From: Massariosphaeria phaeospora
Taxonomy: Eukaryota; Ascomycota; Dothideomycetes; Pleosporales
DNA length: 64,000 nt
Direction: 5' to 3'
Assembly (NCBI GenBank): GCA_011032825.1
Contig: JAADJZ010000012.1
Location: 62,001-126,000, forward strand
Both the position numbers and the translations under genes were made by a program. The notes beneath the pieces are model-generated. The model had not been told where the DNA came from. It searched no databases and saw nothing but the letters and a program-made list of their open reading frames with translations. The stretch's first letter is position 1, and each line of letters starts with the position of its first letter. Positions 47,342 to 59,661 of the stretch are shown here, one piece after another.

Positions 47342-48201
47342 ACTTTGCGCATGTCGTGACTTTCTCTGTATTAATATTGCGTGCGTTGGTGTCTACCTAC
47401 CCTGTAGCGACAACTGCCACCGCGAGAGTGGCCCTATCCTATAGACGTGTTTACCGGAGTAATGTGTAATTCTGACGACATGCGATGGAAACGCTGCATT
47501 CGTCAACGGTTGAAACGCAGCTATCTTTCTAACCATGTCTAGTAATTTCCCATGCCATATTAATTACACACAGCCGCAGGGTGCCCTTGTTTAGTTGCGA
47601 GGCCTGCAGAGTCGGGCTCGGGTTTGCGTTGTGCCCCAGCCTTCGCCCAGCCATCGCCAATTGTAAATATTGCGGCGGACCCCCTCGGAAACAGCAGCAA
47701 TACCCACCTTCACCACCACGCCGCCCTTCCATCTTGGTCGAATCCGCTCCAGTCCCACATCACATTCCCTTATTTTCCCCGCTCATCGCCCGCCTCAGCA
47801 CCGAGTCGCCGACGGCTCAGCGGCCCCTCGCTCGGACCCGTTTACACGTCACGGCACGTCACGTCATCCACTCGCTTGCGCGCTGCTGCATTGCACGACC
47901 GGAGGCCTGCGCTGTGCGACCGACACTGCGACTTGACCATTGTCGATTGCGCAAGTGAGCGATTGGCGGAAGGCAAGAGTTTGGAACAGTATATCTGGTG
48001 TTGCGGGCGCTGAGCAATTGAACAGAACGGAACTTGGGAGGCAAGGCACGGCACGGCACAGCGCAGCACAGCGGCACGGCACGGCGGGTTCAGGAACGAG
48101 ATCGCTCGACGTCGGACACTTGAGACTGCGAGCGCGACGGACCGCATTGACTGCAGCGCATACGGTACAACCCCGACCCGCTTCAGACAACAAACGACGA
48201 C
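47342..48201. other. Intergenic, 860 bp
   Basis: Between LCB1 and the four-TM protein. A GC-rich stretch with CGGCA/CACGG near-repeats (about 48040-48085) gives open frames on both strands without family signal. Confidence 0.5.
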
Positions 48202-48982
48202 ATGGCAAGGACAGTCGTAGGCGAGGCGGTAATCGTGCGCGAGAAGTACTTCTGGCCCGATGCCCAACTGAACTTCTGGACCATCATCATGCTGGTTACC
48301 GCGGGCCTGATACTGGGAGTAAATGCGCAATTCATGAGTATACAAAGTCAGATGAGACAGCTGGTTCCCTGGTACGTTTCCACTCTCTTGCTCCTTTACA
48401 CCTCCAACCACTTCGACCTTCGTCATTGGAAAGAGAATACCCACGGCTAACATGCTACCCACAGGATCATGCCCTACGGCGTCACAGTCGGCTCTCTCAC
48501 AGTCTTCATCATCATCATCTTTCTCATCCTCATCGCCCAACGCCGACTGCTCCCGGGCGTCGTGCTCCTGCTCTCCTTCATCTTGCTCGTCCTCTTCATT
48601 ACTGGCGTCATCGGAACCGCAATACAGCTCTTCGGCGGCCCGAACGTCAACAACCAGTGCAACACGTACGTGACGAATCAGAAACAATTCGGCCCGAACG
48701 TCAACACGCTGGCCTGGCTGCAGCAAAACAACATATGTAAGCATACCATTCCTTTCTCATCCTGACAAAGCTGGCGGACCTTTTATGCGGCATGTTCGGT
48801 GGTCGATGTGACTACGAGTGGCACGCACACACACACCTTGTGTTTTTGTATGGATTTGGGCTAACGCAGACTCGCTAGGTCAATGCTGGCAAGCCGTCTT
48901 CGCGTTCTGGATCGTCGGCAGCGTGTTCCTCGTCTGGATGATGATCATGGCCAGCCAAGTCAACCAAAACCAATACGGGTGA
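48202..48982 (+). CDS. Small four-TM membrane protein (MARVEL-like topology)
   Basis: Three exons (48202-48371, 48465-48736, 48879-48982), introns 93 and 142 bp, in phase, 181 aa. Four hydrophobic helices can be seen: NFWTIIMLVTAGLILGV, TVGSLTVFIIIIFLILIAQ, LPGVVLLLSFILLVLFITGV and AVFAFWIVGSVFLVWMMIMA. The third and fourth are linked by a loop with two Cys (NQCNTYVTNQ, CQCWQ) that could form a disulfide. The end is NQNQYG. Size and topology resemble MARVEL or Sur7/tetraspan proteins of fungal plasma membranes, but I cannot assign a family with certainty. Confidence 0.8.
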
Positions 48983-49638
48983 TCCCATCCATATCTCAAA
49001 CCCACCCCACCGAGCAGCACGCCTCGTCTCGATCCACACTTCCTTACCTACACAACCACTATACCCCCTCCGCTCTCCGCTTCTTTCGTGTATACTCCTC
49101 TTTCTTCCTTTCTTTCTTATAAAGTCATCATCAGTCAGTCAGTCGCCGAACAGGATGGCGTGGTGTGACATGTATGGATATCGGGACGGACGGAGTCAAC
49201 GAGGCGTTTTATGTTTTTTTCTTTTCTTTCTTAAGGGCGGGATGTGCGTGTGGCTCGCCCATTTTTAGCAAGGGCATATTGGAGTTTTCCTTTTTTGGCC
49301 GAGAAGGCAGGCATCGGGGGCTCTGGAAGATAACTGAATGATGCATTGATGCTTGGGATGAATGCAGCGAAGGACGGAAATGGTTCCGGGGGTGAACACG
49401 CGACTGGGGATAAGGGTTATCGCAAGCACGGAATATCTGGCTGGAGGAAAGGCGGTTGCGGCGAGGGAGCTTAAAGGGTCTGTGCGCCTTAGGCATCCGA
49501 GAAAAGCTCAAACTTGCTGCGGAGAGCCTCATTTGTTTTCAGCGTGAGCTGCGTGGCCCCGAGTCTCGTTGTCTCAACATATTTACGGAGTACACCACTC
49601 GCAATCCCCTCGCCTCTCCGTGTCTTAAATGCCCTACA
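48983..49638. other. Intergenic, 650 bp
   Basis: T/C-rich (TTTCTTTC) around 49080-49125 and 49210-49235. No gene supported. Confidence 0.45.
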
Positions 49639-50809
49639 ATGCGTTCGTTCGTCCGTCTATCTCCACGTCTTGCGAACAACTCTCTATTACGAAACACGCC
49701 GTCTCTCGCTCCTGGACATATTCTCCCAGGCGCCCGCTGGAACTACCACATCCTTGACTCTGTCAAAGGAGACAACACACACCTATCTACCGTCTTCAAA
49801 GCCGAGGTCGTCCCACACAACAACGTTAACAATGCCCCGCAATGGTTCGTTGCGTAATGCCATCTCTCAGTTCAGAGGCTAACTCTGCGCCCAAGGGCTA
49901 TCATCAAAGCAGCTTCGCCTGAAAATACAATTGCCACGGAAAATCTGGCCCGCGAACGTGCGACTTACCGCTTTTCTGGAGTCTCCTCGGCTGCTTGCTT
50001 CCGGCAAATGTACGATGTGATCGATAACAACACCATCGCTGTCGAGTGGCTGGACACCACTCTTGCAGAGGTGGAATACCAGCCCAACATGCGCATGTAC
50101 GCCCTCATCACCAAGTTTCTAAACGCGGCTTTGGCCAGTTGTATCGTTTTAGATGGTCATCGACATGTGAATACAGGTGCAGTACCTGCTCCTGAAAAAG
50201 TGAGCATCGGCTCATGAACCTAGACTACAAACCTGCCAATATCCTGCTTTCTGGCATCGACACTGAACGTGTCACCGCCAAAGTGGGAGACTTGGGTCTC
50301 AGAGAGACGCTTTCACTAACATGCCCATAGTGTTTCCCGTCGGCGAACGGGCACACGCGCAACCGCTTGCCATGCGAGCCCCTGAAGTTTTCCTAGGCCA
50401 AGCATGTACCGGGCCATCGCAAGTCTGGGCAGTTGCCGCGATGCTGCTCTGCTGGATCCAACCTGGCATCCTAGGCGCGTCCGACAGCCCCAGTTCTTGG
50501 ATCAATGAGGCGTGGTGTATGGCAAAGATCAAGCGGCTCTTTCCTGACTGGGGAATTCCGACTCCTGACAAGGTGGACGGCCATGTTCTCCAAGCTGTAG
50601 TCAAATCTGCTAGACGTATGAGCCGAGACGAGTCAAGCATGCAAGCGATCTTGCCGTTCGGGGAGGAGATGCAAAAAGTAGATATGCCGCAGCAGTTGAA
50701 GGAAGTTCTCCATTTCATATTGGTAGTCAATCCGGCGGAAAGGCCCTCCGCCTCTTCTATGCTGGGATCGAGCGAATTGCAGGCGTTTGAGCAATTTGTG
50801 GGCGTTTAG
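49639..50809 (+). CDS. Fungal kinase-like protein
   Basis: Proposed exons 49639-49844, 49896-50176, 50224-50295 and 50331-50809 give 345 aa with all phases matching. Kinase features: a degraded glycine loop (DSVKGDNTHLSTVFKAEV), the ATP-site lysine in WAIIKAAS, a helix-C Glu in ENLARERATYRF, a catalytic loop written NTDYKPANILLS where HRD has become NTD but Asp, Lys and Asn remain, a GDL in place of DFG, and the APE motif in MRAPEVFLGQACTGPSQVWA. The last intron would be only 35 bp, which is unusually short, so that splice or the gene's integrity is in doubt. It resembles fungus-specific, poorly studied kinase-fold proteins; activity is uncertain. Confidence 0.65.
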
Positions 50810-52438
50810 TTTGATTAGTTAGAGGGCCACATCTTGGTAACGCGTATAGATAGGTAGTTTATACCGCTATCTAATACGTAGCTGTTATTATTATAGTAGT
50901 ATCTATTTAGACTCTCTCTTAAGCTATTTGGTCGTCTCTAAGCGCCTATATCTACTAGCTACCTCCTAAACCCTCCTACTCCATCTATCCGTAACAAAAC
51001 CCTACTTACCAAGCTCCACTCATCTCAGCCAGCCTCGGACCAGCCCCGGACGCCGGGAAGCAGCAGCCCTTTTCCCCAAAGCCAATTAACTCTCTCTCTC
51101 GACCGGACGTGTCAGGTTCGCGCGTCGGCGCGTCGTCTGCTCTGGAGTAAACTACCGTGATTCGCTCGCTCGCTGCCTATCTACCTACCGTATGGCGAGA
51201 TGTGCAGGAGGGGTGCATGTGGCTGTAGACAGCCTTATTGTTGCTGTATGAGTATGAGTATGACTCCTATGTGCATGAATGATTGAGTCGAGTGGAGTGA
51301 TAGGGTTTCTGCTGTAGTCGGGGGAAGGCGAGGAGGCGAGACGAGAGGAAGCGGCGCAGCTGAAAGTGAGGCACTGCACTGCAGGGACGGACCGTAGCCG
51401 GCGTGACCGATAATGGACCAACGACCGTAACGTGTGAAGAATCGGTGCTGTGATGTTTGCGTCGTATGCGACACATTGAACTGGCGCGGTTACAGCACAT
51501 ACATGGTGTGGAGTTCGTGCCTTACCGTGCTGCGAGGGGTTGCGAGCATCAGGTCAAATCGACCAGTTGGCGTCACTGCGCCTGCCTGCACCTGCTTTTG
51601 TTGCATGGCGGGGGGGCGATGCGATCGACGACGCTGCGGCGGCAACCCCCATTCGTTGGCCCACTACCTATCCATCCATACTCGCTCCGAACGAACCGAC
51701 GACCTCGTTTGCCGAAACTGCAAGAAGAGCAAAATACAGGTTTTTTGTCATCGTCTTCAATCAATTCAATCGCTTCTATTCTCGCGATTCGCTGCGTGTG
51801 CAGCTCAGCTCAGCTCCGCTCAATCCAGCTCAGCTCAATAGCGGCGGCACTACACTATTGGTGTTTGTTTGTTTGTCTGAATATCCGACTACAGTGCCAC
51901 CCCACCTTCCTAATCCTGAGCCCTCGGTGCTACGATGTGATGCTGCAAACAGACAAAGGAGACGTATAATACACACGAAAAGTAAAGTGCTGCGCAATAA
52001 ACTATGCTGCCAGCCGAGTGACACAAGGGCGCTTGCGGGAGCGCGGGCTCGCTTGTGTCGAGGGGTAGAGGGCTGCAAGAGACGATAGGAGAGTATGCAA
52101 GCGGAGCCGCCCATGGTATCCTGACAAACAAAACTTAGACTTGGGGAAATATCTCAGGCGCTCGAGGACTAGGTTGGCGTGACGCCTGACACATGTGTAT
52201 GCGCAGACTCACATGATAGTGCAGAAGCGAGGAGAAATGTAACCGCTGCAATAAACGCCATGCTTTTGGTAAGGACAGTACGAAGATCAAACGGGATTTT
52301 GAAGCATTGGATTGTAGTCGCAATGACACTTTCGTGGGCCCATTGCATGCAACCAGTGTCGTCACGAAGTCATTAGTCATTCCTCTCAAAAAGTAGAGGT
52401 TAGGTCGTATCTTAGACTAGGGTGTCGTTGCATTGTGG
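50810..52438. other. Intergenic, 1.6 kb
   Basis: A TA-rich 150-bp stretch (about 50835-50985, many CTA/TAG trinucleotides) stands out from the GC-balanced surroundings. A CAGCT-rich patch (TCAGCTCAGCTCCGCTC) lies near 51800-51835. Other open frames are short and unconvincing. Confidence 0.5.
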
Positions 52439-53682
52439 TCAGGAGACAAGCTCTCCACCAAGATCCATGCCGAGACCTTCGACTTTGCCGATCTGCCGCG
52501 AGTTGTCGCTTGTGGGTGGGAGCAAGGTGTCGAAGTTTAGACGACGGCGTGCTTCGCGGGCAGCAGCAGGCGTCCTGGCGGCCACGGGTGTTCGGTTCCA
52601 TGACACGCCCACTTGTGCAGGACTTGGGCTCATGTTTAAGAAGTCGGCAAAGTTGATGTTCGCGGACGGCGTGTGTAACCCCCCGAAGCCAGAGTAGGAC
52701 CCGCCACCTCCTGGCGTCGACATCATCGAAGAGGGAAGCGGCGTCGCCTTTGGTGGAGGAGTGAGAGGAGCGAGCATGCGTGGTTTGGACGATGCGGGCC
52801 TCGCTGGTGACGGCGAAGTGGCCAAGTACATGAGTAAGTTGGCGTCCTCTTCACCATTCTCTCCTTCCCGAGCTGCACCAGCGGCATTGAAGCCATTCCG
52901 GCGAAGACGGGCTGAACGGGCTGAACGGGCAACGGCCGGTGGTGGTGTCCGAGGTGGCCGCGGCGGTGATGATCGCATGTGTGAGTTGCTGAGCTGGAAC
53001 GAGGTGATGGGGAGGTCTTCGTCGTCGTCTTCGGAGAGCACGGGCGATCTAGGGTCATCTGGGATGGTCGACGTCTCCGAGACGAAGGATAGGCTAGGGG
53101 CATGTGTCCGTCCAAAGCGTGCATGTCTTCGATGATATACGGGAGACGACTCAGGCAATTGGAAACTGTTCTTCCATGACGCCGCCGAAGTGGTCGAGGT
53201 CCGCACTTTGGTGCGAGCATGGTTGCTCGATGCTGGATACCGAGTCGACTGGGCGTACCGGGGCCTCTTGCTCTGGCTGTGACTGCTCCCCGACCGACTG
53301 CCTGACCGTCGGATATCCTCTGAGAACATGGGAGCGGCGAGTGGAGACGAATCGAGCACACCGGGCGCATAGAAGCGCTCAGATACACTGGAGGCCTCCG
53401 ACATTGTCTCGTTGCTGGAGCCGGGCCGCTTCCGTTTCAGTTCCACATCAACCTGCGGCTCGAGAGTGTCGAGACTGAGGCTCTCCCATCCGTGTTTGAT
53501 TTTGACATTGGCCAAAGCGAGACGGTTCTGGAGGGTCCGGGTCATCTACACACACAGTGTTAGCATCCAATGCTGAAGGGGGCTGCAGGCTCGCAGGGAG
53601 GTCGGACCTTGGAGACCTGAGCTCGACGCAGGACCTTGGTCGCTACCTCGGCGGGCTGGTCGACCCGGTCGGAGGAGGCCAT
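52439..53682 (-). CDS. Whi5/Nrm1-like cell-cycle transcriptional repressor
   Basis: Two exons (53608-53682, 52439-53545), 62-bp intron with a GATGCTAAC branch site, in phase (RAQVSK|MTRTLQ), 393 aa. A short conserved motif near the N-terminus, TLQNRLALANVKIKHGWESL (about residues 28-47), fits the GTB motif by which Whi5/Nrm1-type repressors bind SBF/MBF G1/S transcription complexes. The rest is disordered, with many SP/TP sites (for example SSPLAAP, RTPPPAVA, TPLPSS) suited to CDK phosphorylation, which releases such repressors. Length and disorder fit the family, but the assignment depends on one motif. Confidence 0.65.
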
Positions 53683-54958
53683 GGTGGAGTCAATGAGAGA
53701 AAAGGTAGAGAGCGATGCAGAGGAGAGGCAGCTGTTCTCTTGCAGTGGCGGCTGGTGTTTCAAGGCGGCGGCACCATGAGCTGACGAGCCGGCAAAGAGG
53801 GAGGAATGCGAGGTTGGAGCCGTGCCCAGCAGTAAAAAGGGAATAGGCCGAAAGCGCTCTGGAAGCACAGAAGCACAGGCACGCAGACGGGGGGTCAGAG
53901 CTCGACAATAATGGACCCGTAATAGTTCTGGCACGGCGCAAGGCTCCAGCAGCACGGCGCACGCAAATTGCTTGCGAAAGTCTGGTGCGGCGGCAGGGCA
54001 ACAGGGGTGCGTTAGCCGTCTGCGGTGACGGCGGAGCTATCTATACATATCACCATGGCTGGCCGCTGTACGGTAACGTAACCGTGTGCGCTGCATTCAC
54101 CGAGTGGGAGAGAGTACAGCGGTTTAGGGTCGTGGTGCTGATTGGGCCGGGCACAGAGACGCCTCCCGTCGGCCGGCACTCAACCACAGGACAGTTGACA
54201 TATGTCGTCGTCGATGTGTGCTTGCTGCGGACCCAGGGTGCTCTGGCAGATGGCATGGAGACGTATAGATTCCGGAAGGGCACAGCAGCGACCTCTGCCT
54301 CGATCGCCGACCTTCGAGTTGCGCACTGTGCCTGAACGCACAGCACAGCAACACTGCAGGCGAGCCCGGTTGCGCCACCGATGTCGGCTTGGCGCTCAAC
54401 GTCATCGTCATTGTTTCATTCACCGAAGCCGCCATGGAACATGGCTCTGGTGAGACGCTTCGTCCGGCTTTGCAGAAGCTATGCGTGCAATTGCGCAGCC
54501 AGCCCCCCATTGCTCGTGGCGCCTCAAGAGTGCGCCCCTGATGCGAGTCCCATCTGCCATAAGCCCAGGACGAGCCCCGGCGGCTTGCAATCTTCATGCA
54601 AGGCTACTGATATCGCTCGGTGCTTAGTGCTCTTCGCAACCTCAACACCAAGCCTTGGGTAAACTTGCGTCTTCATTCACTCGACCCTCGTTTTTCTCCG
54701 CCGCCAGCTGTGTCTCAATTCACTCGTTTCTGTCTCGAGCAATCTCATTGTGACCCGCGTCGCATCAGATCGTCACCCAGCCGCTTGATCCGTGCCCTGT
54801 TACGCGTTGATAACAACAACAGCTTGTCCGCCATATCGTCCACCGTCACCCGTCACCCGTCACCTGCCCCGATCTCCTCCCGCGTCTGCCGACTGCTTTG
54901 CGCTGTTCTCATGAGTCCGGGTTGGTTCTAACGTACCAGGTCTGCAGCATTGGCGGCC
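53683..54958. other. Divergent promoter region, 1.3 kb
   Basis: Between the Whi5/Nrm1-like gene and the metallopeptidase gene. C/T-rich leader before 54959 (CACCCGTCACCCGTCACC near 54843-54860). No gene supported. Confidence 0.45.
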
Positions 54959-57499
54959 ATGCCTTCCTTCCTCAGCAGCTTGCGCAGAAAGAGCAAAGCA
55001 GCTATCCGGACAGATGAGAAGCATGGCAATGGCCTGTCGAAAAAGAAAAGCTCGGCTACGCTGAACTCCTCCGCGATCGCCTCCACCTCCACGCCCGCCA
55101 CGCCCGCCTCGTCCACATCTGGAGATATGATTGCTATACAGTCCAACGACTTCGAAAATGGCGCTCCACCACTTCCCACTCCTCGCCCGCAACGGCCCGC
55201 CGTCAACCCGACCAAGCGCTACAGCCTGAATGTAAGTATGAGAGGGGCGCAAATGTACTTTTCTTGTTGAGCAAAGAGAGGCTGATAGCTTTTAGGGCAT
55301 GCCATCGACTTCCAGTACCCCACAATTCTCCGGAAATCCCTCCTCGTTACTCGCGCCGCGCGTTCTTTCCGTATCTGAAGGTTCATGGGTGCGTATCAAT
55401 GCTTTGGACTTTCAAGAGACCTGCTAACAATGATCAGGTGCACCAGCAGGTATTACTCATATTCGGCCAGGTTGGGGAGTCTGTCCATAGACCACTTGAC
55501 GGTACCGTCACCATCAACCACCACCACGGCCATTTCCCGAGCACCGCGTGGCCAGTGAGCGATTGCTATTTTAAAGCTCTTGTACACCTCCAACCGGGAT
55601 GGAATCGCATACGCATTGACTTCAGCTCCCCGAAGGTATCGACAAGAAGCACATCCATACCCGCTCATACCTCCTTCCTGAATATCAACTATCTTCCTTT
55701 GACAACCGCTCCTCCACTTCAGCTGGCAATCATTCTTGGGAGCGACTCTCCAGCAACGTACGATGTCATGCCCGATCGCATGCAGAGGGAAGGGAACGGA
55801 CTGGACATGGCCGTGAAGAAATTCCGCACGGCTGCGTATCTTTGGCAAGCTTTCACTGGCGAACAAATGTACCGCAACGGTTTTGGACGGCGATGCTTTC
55901 GCTTTGAGGATTCGTGGGAGCCCGGCACGTTAAGCTATCAAGATTGGGGCACAGGTCAATGCCGGACCCAGGCAAAGATCCACATCATCCGGTCGAGTAA
56001 GACAGTCGCAGAAATCAGGGACCTTGAGGTCGCTCAGCAGGGTTCCGAGGCGAAGAAGAAGGATGGCCTATTCGACATCGCGAGAGACGCCGTGAAGAGC
56101 TATTTCCAGATGAGAGAAGGACAGAAGCAGTATGTCTCATGCCTGTTCCTCGATGCCCACTGGGACCCGACCGTTCAGACAATCCGGGGCCACGCTGCTT
56201 TAGGAGGGGATATGGGAGACATCGGGCTTGCAATTTTCGGCTCCCACCTTCTCCACAGCTATCCGTCGAGTCTTGAAGAAGTCTGGCAGGCCTTTCAAGA
56301 TTGTACGAGGACAGATACCGCGTTCGTCGCTAATGATTGTAACGATTCAGGAAGCAATTGGGAGGCTGCTAATATCGGTATTGGCGCTCATCTTCACGAA
56401 ACTGGCCACCTATTCGGTTGCCCTCATCAGGAATCAGGTCAGTAAACAATTAACCCACGCTCTCAGACAAGACTTCTAACTGCTCTCCAGGTGTGATGCT
56501 CCGTGATTATGTGACCTTGAATCGAACATTTACCTGTCGCGAGTCATACTCGACCCGCACTAAGTCACCCGGTCAACGACTGGTCCTAAACGAAGACGAG
56601 TGTCGCTGGCACCGACTCGACGTTCTGCGTTTCCGATTTCATCCATGTTTCGGCATTCCTATCGATACAAGAGTTGGAGACAGCAGTGTGCAAGTCTGGA
56701 CAGTGGACAGTGGTCAAGGGGGTGTGATTGCAACTTCAAAATTAGGTATTCCATGGATCGAGCTTTACACAGAAGGGGACGGCTTGTGTCGTCATTGGAA
56801 AGAGTGGCCTGAAATTGATAACCAATATCCTCGCCAGGTCACACTTGTTGACTCGGAGCTTCGGGCTCTACTACCCAAGGACAAACGCAACTCGCGCTTG
56901 AAAATCATAGTCTACTCGGCCGGGGACGGAAAACATGTGGTGGAAGATTTTAACTTACTTGCAAATCAGAAACTGGCACGCGTACGGTTGCCCGGCGGAC
57001 GCTGGGGCTATCGCGGTAGCAAGCTGGGCTACTCACAGATGGAAGGATCTGAACCTCAAGAACTCATCTTGGAAAGCGCCCACATACAGACTAAGCTCCT
57101 CGTCAATATCACAGTATACCATGGCGCGTTCGTGGACGGCCTAGAGTTCAACTATGAGGATGGAACCAACCAGATATTTGGTAAGCGAAGCGGAAAGTCA
57201 ACTGAATTTACTCTAGATACACGCAGAGGCGAGTTACTCTTCGGGTTTTCTCTACGAGCTAGCTTGTGGATCGACGGCTTGCAGATTATAACGAGCTTGG
57301 GCCGGAAGAGCGAATGGTACGGCAACGCTCATGGCGGTAGTGGGTGAGTAACTCTCCTTTACGGCTATCCATCCGCTGGTGTTCTCCGACTGACGTTATT
57401 AGGCACACACTTATTCCTCCGCGCGGTTATACTATTGGTGGCTTATCAGGATCCTGTGCACAATGGCTCGACGGCTTCTCATTAATCATCACGCGATGA
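54959..57499 (+). CDS. Zinc metallopeptidase (Metallopep/YIL108W type) with C-terminal jacalin-like domain
   Basis: Five exons (54959-55231, 55296-55388, 55438-56437, 56491-57343, 57403-57499), introns 49-64 bp, all phases exact, 771 aa. After a basic, Ser-rich disordered start (MPSFLSSLRRKSKAAIR) comes an N-terminal beta-domain (VGESVHRPLDGTVTINHHHG) and the protease domain with the zinc motif HLHETGHLFGCPH (HExxH-x5-H-like) at about residues 444-456. The last 300 residues include a beta-rich domain ending HGGSGHTLIPPRGYTIGG ... WLDGFSLIITR, which matches a jacalin/beta-prism lectin fold. Fungal homologs such as yeast YIL108W are putative metallopeptidases of unknown substrate. No secretion signal is seen. 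Confidence 0.88.
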
Positions 57500-57802
57500 A
57501 CGTTGGATATGAAAAGTGTTTTCTCGTTTGGACTTGGTGGTTGCATTTTCTCTCCGGCGCAACTTCCCTAATTTGCACACACATCACCGACGCCGTTCGC
57601 GTGCGGTGCAGCGCAGCATATCTCGTCTCTTCTTCTCTTCTCTTCTCTCCTACAAACAGCCTCGAGAGTCGAACGGTGACTGACCCTAGTTGGTTGCATC
57701 GGAGTCTCTGCACCCATCAATCCGCATCCTTTAAGATCTTGCGGTGGCGATTACTTTTCTTCTTCTTCTTCTGTGCTTCTCTCCTAGACATCGAGCATTG
57801 CG

Positions 57803-57836
57803 AGTGTGTGTGTTTGTGTGTGTGTGTGTTTGTTTG
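57803..57836. repeat. (GT)n / GTTT microsatellite
   Basis: GT dinucleotides interrupted by TTT, ending in TGTTTGTTTG. Confidence 0.85.
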
Positions 57837-58186
57837 ACACGGCGACTTTGGGTAGGCTGGGGCTAGGCTGGGCTGGATACACATGCAATGCATCTACACG
57901 TACACATGAAGAAGGGCCTTGATGGATCCATCGGGCCGCCCGCCGGGTTTTTATCCACGTCGGTCATGAGAACAATGAGAGTGGTCGATCTGGGAACCTT
58001 CAGTGTGTGTAGTTACAATGAATTAATCAATCAACCAACTTAAAGAAACCTTTTGTTCGTGTACGCACGGCTGTTGCAGACCGGGGGGCAGTCTCTGCGT
58101 GTTGTCTGCAATATAATGTAATGCAATGGTGAAGTGCCGTGATAAGAATTATCCTGCAGAGGGTCAAAAAACAAAGCGCGGTGCTT

Positions 58187-58208
58187 GTCTGTTTGTTTGT
58201 TTGTTTGT
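58187..58208. repeat. (GTTT)n microsatellite
   Basis: Five tandem GTTT units. Confidence 0.85.
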
Positions 58209-58748
58209 GGAAGCAAGGTGGACACACTAACTAATAACCCTTCTGTATGGATGGATGGATTGAACATGTGTCATACATATTCTGGAGATCTGGGGTGGGG
58301 TCATCTTTTCGCTGAAAGTTGTGTTATTTGTTGGTAAAGAAGGAGGGGGAGAGAGGAGGGTTCATCTATGCCGAACTCTCTGATAGATAGATAGATGAAT
58401 AAGATAAATAAATAAATAGTATCGTTTAGACTTTCAGCGTATGGTTCCAAACTAATGCAGATACATCGATAATGGTGAAGTTGCTAGCAAGTCGATCAGT
58501 ATTCAGTTACTCTGCTCTGAGGTTTTATCTTAGAAGGAAACAGGTTCATTGTGTAATTGACTCGCTACTCATGACCGTCATCATATCGCTTGATTACCGG
58601 GCTTTCTGTCTGCGCCCATCCATCCATCCAAGAACTAAGCAGACGTCAACCTCCCTGCAACACGAGTTTCCTATTCCAAACCCCGCAACCGATTCACTCT
58701 CCACCTGTGCACCTCGCCCTCTCAGTCGGCTGTTTCCAACAAATTGCT

Positions 58749-59661
58749 CTACGGCTTCGGGATATGCAGCGTCTTGCTGATCATCAAGCAGCCATGCACA
58801 ACAAACAGCCCCACCACCGGATGCACCTCGAATATGGTGCCCGGGGCCAGCACGCCGAACGGCACGTTCTCCATGATCCAGCCGTTGTGTATCCAGTACG
58901 CCATCAGCGTCACCAGGCCTATCGACGTGGGGATCGGCGTGCCTTCGAAGTACTGCGACTTGCCCGTCGCGTCTTTGGGCAGCATGGCCACGGTCACGTT
59001 GAAGCGCGCCAGGCGGGTCAGGCCGCACAGTACGAAGACGGCGAGCAGGAGGTGGTCGAGCGGCGTGCGGAGGCCGAGGGAGAAGGCCGCGGCGGCGGGG
59101 GACACGCCGAAGGAGACCTGTGGCATTATGTTGTCAGTCTGAGGTTTTTGTTTTGAGAGGTGCATAAATAGGCACGTGTGCATGGACGTACGAGATCGGC
59201 GAGCGAGTCGAGCTCTTGGCCCATGAGACTGGCCTTCTTCCTCCAGCGCGCCACCTTGCCGTCCATGAAGTCGAAAAAGAGGCCGAGCGGGATGAAGCCG
59301 AGCGCCAGGTACAGGTTGGTGTGGTTGGTGGGGTCGGCCTGCACGCAGTATCGCAGCGACGAGAAGACGGACATGACGCCGCAGAAACCTGTGCGGTGTG
59401 TTAGAGGCGCGGGCTACGCGTATGCATGGTAGGCAGAAACTGTTCCGTACCATTGAGTTCGGTGATGAAGTCTGCGAGGTGCAGGGCGCGGATCATAGAG
59501 AAGTGGCCGGCTTCGGTGGACAGGAGACGGGCTTGCTTGTCTTGCGCTGGGAATAGTCAGTATGCGGAGTTTGTACAGGCAAAGCATGTGTACGAACTCT
59601 GGTCTTTGGGCGGAGGGAGGGCATCCTTGGGGCCTGAGGGAGCGCCGTTCCTTCTCGACAT
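58749..59661 (-). CDS. CHO1: CDP-diacylglycerol-serine O-phosphatidyltransferase (phosphatidylserine synthase)
   Basis: Four exons (59598-59661, 59451-59546, 59192-59388, 58749-59117), introns 51, 62 and 74 bp, in phase, 241 aa. The CDP-alcohol phosphotransferase signature D-x2-D-G-x2-A-R-x8-G-x3-D-x3-D is complete in [19 protein letters not shown] followed by ELDSLAD. Hydrophobic helices follow ([43 protein letters not shown]). The N-terminus is short and hydrophilic ([20 protein letters not shown]). The enzyme makes phosphatidylserine from CDP-diacylglycerol and serine in the ER, feeding PE and PC synthesis. [19 protein letters not shown] is the family's first helix region. Confidence 0.95.

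Larger units (their letters stand above)
57500..58748. other. Intergenic, 1.25 kb, convergent 3' regions
   Basis: Rich in microsatellites: (GT)n about 57803-57836, (GTTT)n about 58187-58208, ATGG units about 58247-58260 and GATA/AATA units about 58380-58418. No gene supported. Confidence 0.6.
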
